Source: Panulirus ornatus
Lineage: Eukaryota; Arthropoda; Malacostraca; Decapoda; Palinuridae
Length of the DNA stretch: 64,000 bases
Direction of reading: 5' to 3'
Assembly (NCBI RefSeq): GCF_036320965.1
Contig: NC_092228.1
Location: 20,394,503-20,458,502 of the forward strand
The notes beneath the pieces are model-generated. The model saw only the letters and a list, made by a program, of their open reading frames with translations, did no database searches and was not told the origin of the DNA. This document shows, in pieces, positions 21,645 through 31,345 of this stretch. Within the stretch, counting starts at the first letter, position 1, and each line of letters begins with the position of its first letter. Made by a program: the position numbers and the translations under genes.

Positions 21645-21718
<74 letters not shown>
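21645..21718. repeat. (TA)n microsatellite
   Basis: About 74 bp of pure TA lies between the poly(A) tail of one SINE and the first base of the next. Confidence 0.95.
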
Positions 21719-21722
<4 letters not shown>

Positions 21723-21953
21723 GGGGATAGGGGAGAAAGAATACTTCCCACGTATTCCCTGCGTGTCGTAGAAGGCGACTAGAAGGGAAGGGAGTGGGGG
21801 GCTGGAAATCCTCCCCTCTCATTTTTTTTTAATTTTCCAAAAGAAGGAACAGAGAAGGGGGCCAGGTGAGGATATTCCCTCAAAGGCCCAGTCCTCTGTT
21901 CTTAACGATACCTAGCTAATGCGGGAAACGGCGAATAGTATGAAAGAAAGAAG

Positions 21954-21957
<4 letters not shown>
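21719..21957 (+). mobile_element. SINE copy, full length
   Basis: Same organisation as the copy at 21390 and in the same orientation, with a shorter T-run (8 bp) and the fuller core GTGTCGTAGAAGGCGACTAG. The tail reads ACGATACCTAGCTAATGCGG, then AAACGGCGAATAGTATGAAA. Tandem placement of two SINEs split by (TA)n suggests one inserted into the tail of the other, or that slippage and recombination copied the unit. Confidence 0.9.
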
Positions 21958-22001
<44 letters not shown>

Positions 22002-22007
<6 letters not shown>

Positions 22008-22953
22008 TTTTGCTTTGTCGCTGTCTCCCACGCCTGCAAGGTAGCGCAAGGAAACAGACGAAAGAAATGGCCCAACCCACCCCCACACACATGCACACAC
22101 ACACACACACGTCCACACACGCAAACATACACACCTACACATATACACACATGCACACAATTCACACTGTCTGCCCCTACTCACCCCCATCGCCACCCCG
22201 CCACACACGGAATAACATCCCCCTCCCCCCTCATGTGCGCGAGGCAGCTCCAGGAAAAGATAACAAAGGCCCCATTTGCTCACACTCAGTCTCCAGCTGT
22301 CATGCAATAATGCCAGAAACCACAGCTCCCTTCCCACATCCAGGCCTGACAGAACTTTCCATGGTTTACCCCAGACACTTCACATGCCCTGATTCAATCC
22401 ATTGACAGCATGTCGACCCCGGTATACCACATCGATCCAGTTCACTCTATTCCTTGCCAGCCTTTCACCCTCCTGCATGTTCAGGCCCCGATCACTCAAA
22501 ATCTTTTTTTCTCCATCTTTCCACCTCCAATTTGGTCTCCCACTTCTCCTCGTTCCGTCCACCTCCGACACATATATCCTCTTGGTCAATCTTTCCTCAC
22601 TCATTCTCTCCATGTGCCCAAACCATTTCAAAACACCCTCTTCTGCTCTCTCAACCACGCTCTTTTTATTTCCACACATCTCTCTTACCCTTACATTACT
22701 TACTCGATCAAACCACCTCACACCACATATTGTCCTCAAACATCTCATTTCCAGCACATCCACCCTCCTGCGCACAACTCTATCCATAGCCCACGCCTCG
22801 CAACCATACAACATTGTTGGAACCACTATTCCTTCAAACATAGCCATTTTTGCTTTCGGAGATAATGCTCTTGACTTCCAAACATTCTTCAATGCTCCCA
22901 GGATTTTCACCCCCTCCCCCACCCTATGATTTACTTCCGCTTCCATGGTTCTA
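22002..22953 (-). mobile_element. RTE-like LINE, 5'-truncated copy
   Basis: T-run plus GCTTTGTCGCTGTCTCCCAC marks the 3' tail. The long-type 3' UTR follows, then an open C-terminal frame (22946 to 22380, 188 codons) from MEAEVNHRVGEGVKILGAL to VNWIDVVYRG. It is truncated at 22953 within the GTMEAEV codons, next to a short TA tract and a SINE. It lacks the RT. Confidence 0.9.
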
Positions 22954-22961
22954 TATATATA

Positions 22962-23206
22962 TATTCTTCTTTCTTTTCTTTCAAACTATTCGCCATTTCC
23001 CGCATTAGCGAGGTAGCGTTAAGAACAGAGGACTGGGCCTTAGAGGGAATACCCTCACCTGGCCCAATTCTCTGTTCCTTCTTTTGGAAAAATAAAAAAA
23101 AGCGAGAGGGGAGGATTTCCAGCCCCCCCCGCTCCCTCCCCTTTTAGTCGCCTTCTACGACACGCAGGGAATACGTGGGAAGTATTCTTTCTCCCCTATC
23201 CCCAGG

Positions 23207-23208
<2 letters not shown>
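22962..23208 (-). mobile_element. SINE copy, full length, minus strand
   Basis: The plus strand reads TTCGCCATTTCCCGCATTAG, CCTCACCTGGCCCAATTCTC, AGTCGCCTTCTACGACACGC and CTTTCTCCCCTATCCCCAGG. Intact core and tail; flanked by (TA)n at 23209-23275. Confidence 0.9.

Positions 23209-23275
<67 letters not shown>
23209..23275. repeat. (TA)n microsatellite
   Basis: Pure TA tract between a SINE 5' end and the left end of the Penelope-like element. Confidence 0.95.
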
Positions 23276-23276
<1 letters not shown>

Positions 23277-23289
23277 CATATATATGTAC

Positions 23290-24110
23290 ATACATACATA
23301 TATATAACCACGAGGATAATGAAACACGATTAGTTCCCAAGTGCACATTCATGTAATTGTCACATCACCTGGGGAGGTATAAGAATGAGATAGAAGACAT
23401 AGAACAGTCAGTTGATATGCAAGGAAGAAACGTAGCTAAGATGCCATTGGTAAACAAATGTTACTGGATGATGGTTTTCTGGTCTAGCATTGTGCCAGTC
23501 ATAAAATACTGTACATACTGTAGGGAATATCTTAATCAAAAAATCACCAGAAAATTCTGTGGGCTGTGTTTACAGAATCCCATTTAAAAACTGTTATATG
23601 TTTTATGTTGGGTAGACTGTTAAGGATCTTTATGTTAGACTTAAGAACATAAGTATAGTATATGAACAGGACAAGAATCGTATGCTTTGCTTAATCATGT
23701 TGAAAATTATGACCTTTGTTTTGACTGAAGTAACTGTAATTTAGTTATTAACTATAACTCCTTTAGCACAAGAAATATAATTCAGTCTTCTATTATTGAA
23801 TCCACAAAGGATTGTAAAATTTATATTAATGAAGGTCTATACAAACTGAATAGCTTTGTCGTAAGCAAAATTTTTAAACATCCCTTTCATGTCCACATAA
23901 TGATAAAATTTTTATGACAGGGCATGATGCCAGACCCAAACTTCACCAACCGGTACGCTTCTTTACCTATGGTGTATTAGCTATATCTCTCCTTGTTTAT
24001 CAACTGCTTGGTCTCTGTCTTCTATCTCTTTCTTGTATCTCCCCTTACGATGTAATCATTACACAAAAGTGCACTTGGGAACTTATTGTGTTTCATTTTC
24101 CTCTTACAGC
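23290..24110 (+). mobile_element. Penelope-like element, 3' part with GIY-YIG endonuclease remnant
   Basis: Between about 23560 and 23900 broken plus-strand frames read, in order, a decayed YVGQT position (CYMFYVG, then stop), EHKYSI and TGQESYALLNHVENYDLC, then STRNIIQSSIIESTKD and NEGLYKLNSFVVSKI. This order matches the C-terminal GIY-YIG nuclease of Penelope-like retroelements (YVGQT, HKYSI, ALxxH, ERxIIES, NxxxGxYKLD). Stops and frameshifts are numerous, so it is inactive. The RT domain is absent. The two ends carry the same ~50-bp sequence in opposite orientation (AGTTCCCAAGTGCAC at 23335; GTGCACTTGGGAACT at 24070), consistent with the terminal repeats typical of these elements. Confidence 0.7.
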
Positions 24111-24262
24111 TTGATTGCCCAGCACTCTCTGCACATAGACGCATACACATCACACCACATTGTGACTTATGTTCTTGACCAGTAGCAGTGCTAAAATCTT
24201 AGGTGCTACTGGAGCCTCATGAAAGTAGAAGAGACTCATAGGTCAGGAAATAAGTGTATGTA

Positions 24263-24265
<3 letters not shown>
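24110..24265 (+). mobile_element. Jockey/I-like LINE 3'-terminal scrap
   Basis: Broken frames give CPALSAHRRIHITPHCDLC, then a stop. This is the same C-terminal segment as at 7120-7260 and 4985-5090, followed by GAAGAGACTCATAGGTCAGG, a shared 3' UTR block. Confidence 0.5.

Positions 24266-24267
<2 letters not shown>

Positions 24268-24345
<78 letters not shown>
24268..24345. repeat. (ATT)n microsatellite
   Basis: About 26 ATT units with one interruption, immediately left of a rearranged SINE. Confidence 0.95.
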
Positions 24346-24498
24346 TTCTTTCTTTTTCTTTCAAACTATTCGCCATTTCCCGCATTAGCGAGGTAGCGTT
24401 AAGAACAGAGGACTGGGCCTTAGAGGGAATATCCTCACCTGGGTGGCTGGAAATCCTCCCCTCTCATTTTTTTTTTAATTTTCCAAAAGAAGGAACAG

Positions 24499-24500
<2 letters not shown>
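24346..24500. mobile_element. Rearranged SINE with inverted middle
   Basis: 24355-24440 is SINE in minus orientation (TTCGCCATTTCCCGCATTAG to AATATCCTCACCTGG). 24441-24500 is SINE in plus orientation (TGGCTGGAAATCCTCCCCTC, T-run, AATTTTCCAAAAGAAGGAAC). The second block is the segment expected next, but inverted. Both sides are (ATT)n. Confidence 0.85.

Positions 24501-24555
<55 letters not shown>
24501..24555. repeat. (ATT)n microsatellite
   Basis: About 18 ATT units directly between the rearranged SINE and the next LINE copy. Confidence 0.95.
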
Positions 24556-25599
24556 AGCTGCAGAAGCTGGTGTCGTGAGTTTGGAGGAATATGCAGAAGA
24601 TTAATTTTGAAAGTAAATGTAAATCAAGCAAAGGTTAGCAGGGGAGAGAGGCAGGTTGGTTGGAGTGTGACCTTGAATGGAGAGAACCTTTAGAAAGTGG
24701 AAAGTGTTAGATACCTTGTAATGGATTCTGCAGCTGATGGAACCATGGAAGCTGAATTAAGCCATAGGGTTGGTGAGAGGGCTATGGTCTTGAGTGTACT
24801 GAGGAGTTTGGGGAAAGATAAGTTACTGTCTCTAAGGGAAAAGATGGGTGTGTTTGAGGTTATTGTAGTCCCGATGGTGTTGTATGAATGTAAAGCTTGG
24901 GGTGTAGATGAAAAGGTACAGATGTGGACGGATGAATAAAGAATACAGTGCTGGAGGGAAATATATTGTGTAAGATGGGTAGATTGATTTAGTAATGATA
25001 TGTTAAGAAAGAGATGTTTGGTAGTAAGAGGAGTGTGTTTGAGAGAGATGAAGAGGGTTTACTGAAATGGTTTGGACAAAGGGAGAGGATGAGTGTGGAA
25101 AGACAAACCAAGAAGGTATGCATGCAGGAAGCAGAGAGGACAAGGAGACAGGAAGGCTGAATTGGAGATGGAAGAATGGAGTAAAACATGCTTTTAGGGC
25201 TCAGGATTATTATTATACTTGATCGCCGTTTCCTGCATCAGCGAGATAGCACCAGGAAACAGACAAAGAATGGCTTATTGGGGCCTGAACATTGAGGAGG
25301 GTAAGAGGTGTGCAAGGAATAGAGTGAATTGGAACGATATGGTACAGGGGTTGATTTGCTGTCAATGGACTGATCAAAGGCCTGTGAAATGTTTAGGGTA
25401 AACCATGGAAAAGTCTTTGGGGCCCTGGATGTGGATAGGAAGCTGTGGTTTCAGTGCATTATGCATGACAGCTAGAGACTGAATGTGAATGAATGTGGTC
25501 TTTTTGTCTGTTTTCCTGGTGCTGCGTCGCTAAGGCAGGGGGCAGTGATGCTGTTTCCTGCGGGGCAAGTGGCACTGAGAATGGATTGAAGGCGAGCAA

Positions 25600-25600
<1 letters not shown>
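24556..25600 (+). mobile_element. RTE-like LINE, old C-terminal copy
   Basis: Starts AAGCTGCAGAAGCTGGTG and carries strongly decayed post-RT sequence (24697-24939: LVMDSAADGTMEAELSHRVG, then a stop). A minus-strand LINE tail piece (25218-25275: GATCGCCGTTTCCTGCATCA, GCACCAGGAAACAGACAAAG) is inserted near the C-terminus. The older-type 3' UTR continues to about 25600. Confidence 0.8.

Positions 25601-25647
<47 letters not shown>
25601..25647. repeat. (TA)n microsatellite
   Basis: Pure TA tract; it is the left flank of the twin-primed LINE. Confidence 0.9.
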
Positions 25648-25650
<3 letters not shown>

Positions 25651-26626
25651 CGAACAACAACTGACTCACTTCCCAAGCTCTCTCATCCCCAACAGACTTC
25701 ATACTTGCCCCTCTTTCCAAAACTCTTGCATTCACCTCCCTAACAACCCCATCCATAAACAAATTAAACAACCATGGAGACATCACACACCCCTGCCGCA
25801 AACCTACATTCACTGAGAACCAATCACTTTCCTCTCTTCCTACACGTACACATGCCTTACATCCTCGATAAAAACTTTTCACAGCTTCTAACAACTTGCC
25901 TCCCACACCATATATTCTTAATACCTTCCACAGAGCATCTCTATCAACTCTATCATATGCCTTCTCCAGATCCATAAATGCTACATACAAATCCATTTGC
26001 TTTTCTAAGTATTTCTCACATACATTCTTCAAAGCAAACACCTGATCCACACATCCTCTACCACTTCTGAAACCATACTGCTCTTCCCCAATCTGATGCT
26101 CTGTACATGCCTTCACCTTCTCAATCAATACCTTCCCATATAATTTGCCAGGAATACTCAACAAACCTCTGTAATTTGAGCACTCACTCTTATCCCCTTT
26201 GCCTTTGTACAATGGCACTATGCACGCATTCCACCAATCCTCAGGCACCTCACCATGAGTCATACATACATTAAATAACCTTACCAACCAGTCAACAATA
26301 CAGTCACCCCCTTTTTTAATAAATTCCACTGCAATACCATCCAAACCTGCTGCCTTGCCGGCTTTCATCTTCCGCAAAGCTTTTACTACCTCTTCTCTGT
26401 TTACCAACTCATTTTCCCTAACCCTCGCACTTTGCACACCACCTCGACCAAAACACCCTATATCTGCCACTCTATCATCAAACACATTCAACAAACCTTC
26501 AAAATACTCACTCCATCTCCTTCTCACATCACCACTACTTGTTATCACCTCCCCATTTGCGCCCTTCACTGAAGTTCCCATTTGCTCCCTTGTCTTACGC
26601 ACTTTATTTACCTCCTTCCAGAACAT
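25648..26626 (-). pseudogene. LINE RT segment of the inverted 5' part
   Basis: An open frame runs from FWKEVNKVRKTREQMGTS to VSQLLFAD and includes the motif A region FMDLEKAYDRVDRDAL and GLRQGCVMSPWLFNLFMDG. The NYRGISLL segment has lost two codons (NYRGLLSIPGK), an in-frame deletion. The frame ends at the inversion breakpoint, just before the rest of FADD, so the catalytic site is split between the two halves. Confidence 0.85.
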
Positions 26627-26734
26627 CTTTTTATTCTCCCTAAAATTTAATGATACTCTCTCACCCCAACTCTCATTTGCCCTTTTTTCACCTCTTGCAC
26701 CTTTCTCTTGACCTCCTGTCTCTTTCTTTTATAC

Positions 26735-27520
26735 GCGAGTCAGTTGTTGTTCGCTGATGATACAGCGCTGGTGGCTGATTCATGTGAGAAACTGCAGAAG
26801 CTGGTGACTGAGTTTGGTAAAGTGTGTGAAAGAAGAAAGTTAAGAGTAAATGTGAATAAGAGCAAGGTTATTAGGTACAGTAGGGTTGAGGGTCAATTCA
26901 ATTGGGAGGTGAGTTTGAGTGGAGAAAAACTGGAGGAAGTGAAGTGTTTTAGATATCTGGGAGTGGATCTGGCAGCGGATGGAACCATGGAAGCGGAAGT
27001 GGATCATAGGGTGGGGGAGGGGGCGAAAATTCTGGGAGCCTTGAAGAATGTGTGGAAGTCGAGAACATTATCTCGGAAAGCAAAAATGGGTATGTTTGAA
27101 GGAATAGTGGTTCCAACAATGTTGTATGGTTGCGAGGCGTGGACTATGGATAGAGTTGTGCGCAGGAGGATGGATGTGCTGGAAATGAGATGTTTGAGGA
27201 CAATGTGTGGTGTGAGGTGGTTTGATCGAGTAAGTAACGTAAGGGTAAGAGAGATGTGTGGAAATAAAAAGAGCGTGGTTGAGAGAGCAGAAGAGGGTGT
27301 TTTGAAATGGTTTGGTCACATGGAGAGAATGAGTGAGGAAAGAATGACCAAGAGGATATATGTGTCGGAGGTGGAGGGAACGAGGAGAAGAGGGAGACCA
27401 AATTGGAGGTGGAAAGATGGAGTGAAAAAGATTTTGTGTGATCGGGGCCTGAACATGCAGGAGGGTGAAAGGAGGGCAAGGAATAGAGTGAATTGGAGCG
27501 ATGTGGTATACCGGGGTTGA
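26735..27520 (+). pseudogene. LINE C-terminal segment of the twin-primed copy
   Basis: Open from SQLLFADDTALVADS to VNWSDVVYRG, about 260 LINE codons without a stop. It includes YGCEAWTMDRVVRRRMDVLE, KRIYVSEVEGTRRRGRPNW and the usual stop. The N-terminal residues before SQLL in the same frame come from the inverted part and are not native. Confidence 0.85.
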
Positions 27521-27703
27521 CGTGCTGTCAGTGGATTGAATCAAGGCATGTGAAGCGTCTGGGGTAAACCATGGAAAGCTGTGTAGGTATGTATATTTGC
27601 GTGTGTGGACGTATGTATATACATGTGTATGGGGGTGGGTTGGGCCATTTCTTTCGTCTGTTTCCTTGCGCTACCTCGCAAACGCGGGAGACAGCGACAA
27701 AGC

Positions 27704-27712
<9 letters not shown>

Positions 27713-27782
<70 letters not shown>
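27713..27782. repeat. (TA)n microsatellite
   Basis: Pure TA tract joining the LINE poly(A) to the tail end of a minus-strand SINE. Confidence 0.95.
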
Positions 27783-27786
<4 letters not shown>

Positions 27787-28020
27787 TTTCATACTATTCT
27801 CCATTTCCCGCGATAGCGAGGTAGCGTTAAGAACAAAGGACTGGGCCTTTGAGGGAATATCCTCACCTGGCCCCCTTCTGTGTTCCTTCTTTTGGAAAAT
27901 CAAAAAAGAAAAAAAAATGAGAGGGGAGGATTTCCAGCCCCCCGCTCCCTTCCCTTTTAGTCGCCTTCTACGACACGCAGGGAATATGTGGGAAGTATTC
28001 TTTCTCCCCTATCCCCAGGG
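27783..28020 (-). mobile_element. SINE copy, full length, minus strand
   Basis: The plus strand reads CTCCATTTCCCGCGATAGCG, CCTCACCTGGCCCCCTTCTG, GGAGGATTTCCAGCCCCCCG, AGTCGCCTTCTACGACACGC and CTCCCCTATCCCCAGGG. Its 5' end fuses directly to the LINE at 28017 through shared CAGGG. Confidence 0.9.
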
Positions 28021-29110
28021 GTGTGTGATGTCTCCATGGTTGTTTAATTTGTTTATGGATGGGGTTGTTAGGGAGGTGAATGCAAGAGTTTTGGAAAGAG
28101 GGGCAAGTATGAAGTCTGTTGGGGATGAGAGAGCTTGGGAAGTGAGTCAGTTGTTGTTCGCTGATGATACAGCGCTGGTGGCTGATTCATGTGAGAAACT
28201 GCAGAAGCTGGTGACTGAGTTTGGTAAAGTGTGTGAAAGAAGAAAGTTAAGAGTAAATGTGAATAAGAGCAAGGTTATTAGGTACAGTAGGGTTGAGGGT
28301 CAAGACAATTGGGAGGTGAGTTTGAATGGAGAAAGGCTGGAGGAAGTGAAGTGTTTTAGATATCTGGGAGTGGATCTGGCAGCGGATGGAACCATGGAAG
28401 CGGAAGTGGATCATAGGGTGGGGGAGGGGGCAAAGATTCTGGGAGCCTTGAAGAGTGTGTGGAAGTCAAGAACATTATCTCGGAAAGCAAAAATGGGTAT
28501 GTTTGAAGGAATAGTGGTTCCAACAATGTTGTATGGTTACGAGGCGTGGGCTATGGATAGAGTTGTGCGCAGGAGGATGGATGTGCTGTAAATGAGATGT
28601 TTGAGGACAATGTGTGGTGTGAGGTAGTTTGATCGAGTAAGTAACGTAAGGGTAAGAGAGATGTGTGGAAATAAAAAGAGCGTGGTTGAGAGAGCAGAAG
28701 AGGGTGTTTTGAAATGGTTTGGGCACATGGAGAGAATGAGTGAGGAAAGATTGACCAAGAGGATATATGTGTCGGAGGTGGAGGGAATGAGGAGAAGTGG
28801 GAGACCAAATTGGAGGTGGAAAGATGGAGTGAAAAAGATTTTGTGTGATCGGGGCCTGAACATGCAGGAGGGTGAAAGGAAGGCAAGGAATAGAGTGAAT
28901 TGGATCGATGTGGTATACCGGGGTTGACGTGATGTCAGTGGATTGAATCAGGGCATGTGAAGCGTCTGGGGTAAACCATGGAAAGCTGTGTAGGTATGTA
29001 TATTTGTGTGTGTGGACGTATGTATATACATGTGTAAGGGGGTGGGTTGGGCCATTTCTTTCATCTGTTTCTTTGCGCTACCTCGCAAACGCGGGAGACA
29101 GCGATAAAGA
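28017..29110 (+). mobile_element. RTE-like LINE, 5'-truncated, short 3'-UTR type
   Basis: Starts in CAGGGGTGTGTGATGTCTCC (QGCVMSPW) and keeps FADDTALVADS. The frame is stopped by TAA after MDVL near 28590 and by TAG in VRWFD near 28626, then is open again to VNWIDVVYRG. The 3' UTR shows the direct GGAAAGCTGTGTAGG junction. The tail reads CGCTACCTCGCAAACGCGGG, then GACAGCGATAAAGAAATA. Confidence 0.9.
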
Positions 29111-29111
29111 A

Positions 29112-29171
<60 letters not shown>
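29111..29171. repeat. (TA)n microsatellite
   Basis: TA tract between the tail of one LINE and the truncated 5' end of the next (TATGGTATTGCAG). Confidence 0.9.
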
Positions 29172-29173
<2 letters not shown>

Positions 29174-30632
29174 TATTGCAGTGGAATTTATTAAAAAAGG
29201 GGGTGACTGTATTGTTGACTGGTTGGTAAGGTTATTTAATGTATGTATGACTCATGGTGAGGTGCCTGAGGATTGGCGGAATGCGTGCATAGTGCCATTG
29301 TACAAAGGCAAAGGGGATAAGAGTGAGTGCTCAAATTACAGAGGTATAAGTTTGTTGAGTATTCCTGGTAAATTATATGGGAGGGTATTGATTGAGAGGG
29401 TGAAGGCATGTACAGAGCATCAGATTGGGGAAGAGCAGTGTGGTTTCAGAAGTGGTAGAGGATGTGTGGATCAGGTGTTTGCTTTGAAGAATGTATGTGA
29501 GAAATGCTTAGAAAAGCAAATGGATTTGTATGTAGCATTTATGGGTCTGGAGAAGGCATATGATAGAGTTGATAGAGATGCTCTGTGGAAGGTATTAAGA
29601 ATATATGGTGTGGGAGGCAAGTTGTTAGAAGCAGTGAAAAGTTTTTATCAAGGATGTAAGGCATGTGTACGTGTAGGAAGAGAGGAAAGTGATTGGTTCT
29701 CAGTGAATGTAGGTTTGCGGCAGGGGTGTGTGATGTCTCCATGGTTGTTTAATTTGTTTATGGATGGGGTTGTTAGGGAGGTGAATGCAAGAGTTTTGGA
29801 AAGAGGGGCAAGTATGAAGTCTGTTGTGGATGAGAGAGCTTGGGAAGTGAGTCATTTGTTGTTCGCTGATGATACAGCGCTGGTGGCTGATTCATGTGAG
29901 AAACTGCAGAAGCTGGTGACTGAGTTTGGTAAAGTGTGTGAAAGAAGAAAGTTAAGAGTAAATGTGAATAAGAGCAAGGTTATTAGGTACAGTAGGGTTG
30001 AGGGTCAAGTCAAATGGGAGGTAAGTTTGAATGGAGAAAAACAGGAGGAAGTAAAGTGTTTTAGATATCTGGGAGTGGATCTGGCAGTGGATGGAACCAT
30101 GGAAGTGGAAGTAAATCATAGGGTGAGGGAGGGGGCAAAAATCCTGGGAGCCTTGAAGAATGTGTGGAAGTCGAGAACATTATCTCAGAAAACAAATATG
30201 GGTATGTTTGAAGGAATAGTGGTTCCAACAATATTGTATGGTTGCGAGGCATGGGCTATGGATAGAGTTGTGCGCAGGAGGGTGGATGTGCTGGAAATGA
30301 GATGTTTGAGGACAGTGTGTGGTGTGAGGTGGTTTGATCGAGTAAGTAATAATAGGGTAAGAGAGATGTGTGGAAATAAAAAGAGCATTTTTGAGAGAGC
30401 AGAAGAGGGTGTTTTGAAATGGTTTGGGCACATGGAGAGAATGAGTGAGGAAAGATTGACCAAGAGGATATATGTGTTGGAGGTGGAGGGAACGAGGAGA
30501 AGTGGGAGACCAAATTGGAGGTGGAAAGATGGAGTGAAAGAGATTTTGTGTGATCGGGGCCTGAACATGCAGGAGGGTGAAAGGAGGGCAAGGAATAGAG
30601 TGAATTGGATCGATGTGGTATACGGGGGTTGA
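29172..30632 (+). CDS. LINE reverse transcriptase ORF, 5'-truncated but open
   Basis: About 486 LINE codons without a stop. Order: NYRGISLLSIPGKLYGRVL, EEQCGFRSGRGCVDQVFAL, FMGLEKAYDRVDRDAL (the first acidic residue of FMDLEKAYD has become G, while the AYDRVD aspartate is kept), GLRQGCVMSPWLFNLFMDG, LLFADDTALVADS, YGCEAWAMDRVVRRR, GRPNWRWKDGVKE and the normal stop. The apparent upstream extension through IYIYIY and MCVWTYVY comes from the microsatellite and the previous LINE tail, so it is not a genuine start. The endonuclease is missing, so the copy cannot be autonomous. Confidence 0.85.
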
Positions 30633-31078
30633 CGTGCTGTCAGTGGATTGAATCAGGGCATGTGAAGCGTCTGGGGTAAACCATGGAAAGTTGTGTGGGG
30701 CCTGGATGTGGAAAGGGAGCTGTGGTTTCGGGCATTATTGCATGACAGCTAGAACTGAGTGTAAACGAATGGGGCGTTTGTCGTCTTTTCCTAGTGCTAC
30801 CTCGCACACATGAGGGGGGAGGGGGGATGGTATTCCATGTGTGGCGAGGTGGCGATGGGAATGAATAAAGGCAGACAGTGTGAATTGTGTGCATGTGTAT
30901 ATATGTATGTGTCTGTGTGTGTATATATATGTGTACATTGAGATGTATAGGTATGTATATTTCCGTGTGTGGACGTGTATGTATATACATTGTGTATGGG
31001 GGTGGGTTGGGCCATTTCTTTCGTCTGTTTCCTTGAGCTACCTCGCAAACGCGGGAGACAGCGACAAAGCAAAATAAT
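29172..31078 (+). mobile_element. RTE-like LINE, 5'-truncated, long 3'-UTR type
   Basis: Opens at GIAVEFIKKGGDCIVDWLVR directly after (TA)n and continues through the complete RT and C-terminus. The long 3' UTR carries CCTAGTGCTACCTCGCACAC, the TGTATATATGTATGTGTCTG module and the GCTACCTCGCAAACGCGGG tail, ending AAAGCAAAATAATTATAATA. Confidence 0.92.
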
Positions 31079-31102
31079 TATAATAAAAAAATATATATAT
31101 CA

Positions 31103-31345
31103 TACATATTCACTATTTCCCACACTTGCGAGGTACCATTAAGAACAGAGGAGTGAGCCTTTGAGGGAATATCCTCACTTGTCCCCTTTCTCTGTTCTTT
31201 TTCTGGAAAAGTTAAAAACGAGAATGTGAGGATTTCAAGTCCCCTGCCCCCTCCCCTTTAGTCACATTTTATGGCATGTATTCCCTTTAGTCATCTTCTA
31301 CAACATGCAGGGAATGCATGGCAAGTGTTCTCTCTCCCCTCTTAT
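31103..31345 (-). mobile_element. SINE copy, diverged, minus strand
   Basis: The plus strand reads CACTATTTCCCACACTTGCG, AGGAATATCCTCACTTGTCC-type text, AGTCATCTTCTACAACATGC and TTCTCTCTCCCCTC. A short internal repeat of CCCTTTAGTCA occurs. It faces the next SINE head to head. Confidence 0.75.

Larger units (their letters stand above)
25648..27712 (+). mobile_element. RTE-like LINE with 5' inversion (twin priming)
   Basis: Two opposed parts form one element. 26734 down to 25648 (minus) encodes the 5' section, from KKRANESWG-adjacent linker through RT to VSQLLFAD. 26735-27712 (plus) starts at the same point, SQLLFADDTALVADSCEKL, and runs to the short-type 3' UTR, the tail CGCTACCTCGCAAACGCGGG and poly(A). 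The shared breakpoint sequence is about 21 bp (GAGTCAGTTGTTGTTCGCTG plus A). This is the layout produced by twin-primed reverse transcription in mammalian L1. Confidence 0.88.

Noticed and set aside
29004..29171. N-terminal extension of the 542-codon frame
   Set aside because: The first ~56 codons come from the previous LINE tail plus a microsatellite; the native LINE sequence begins at GIAVEF.
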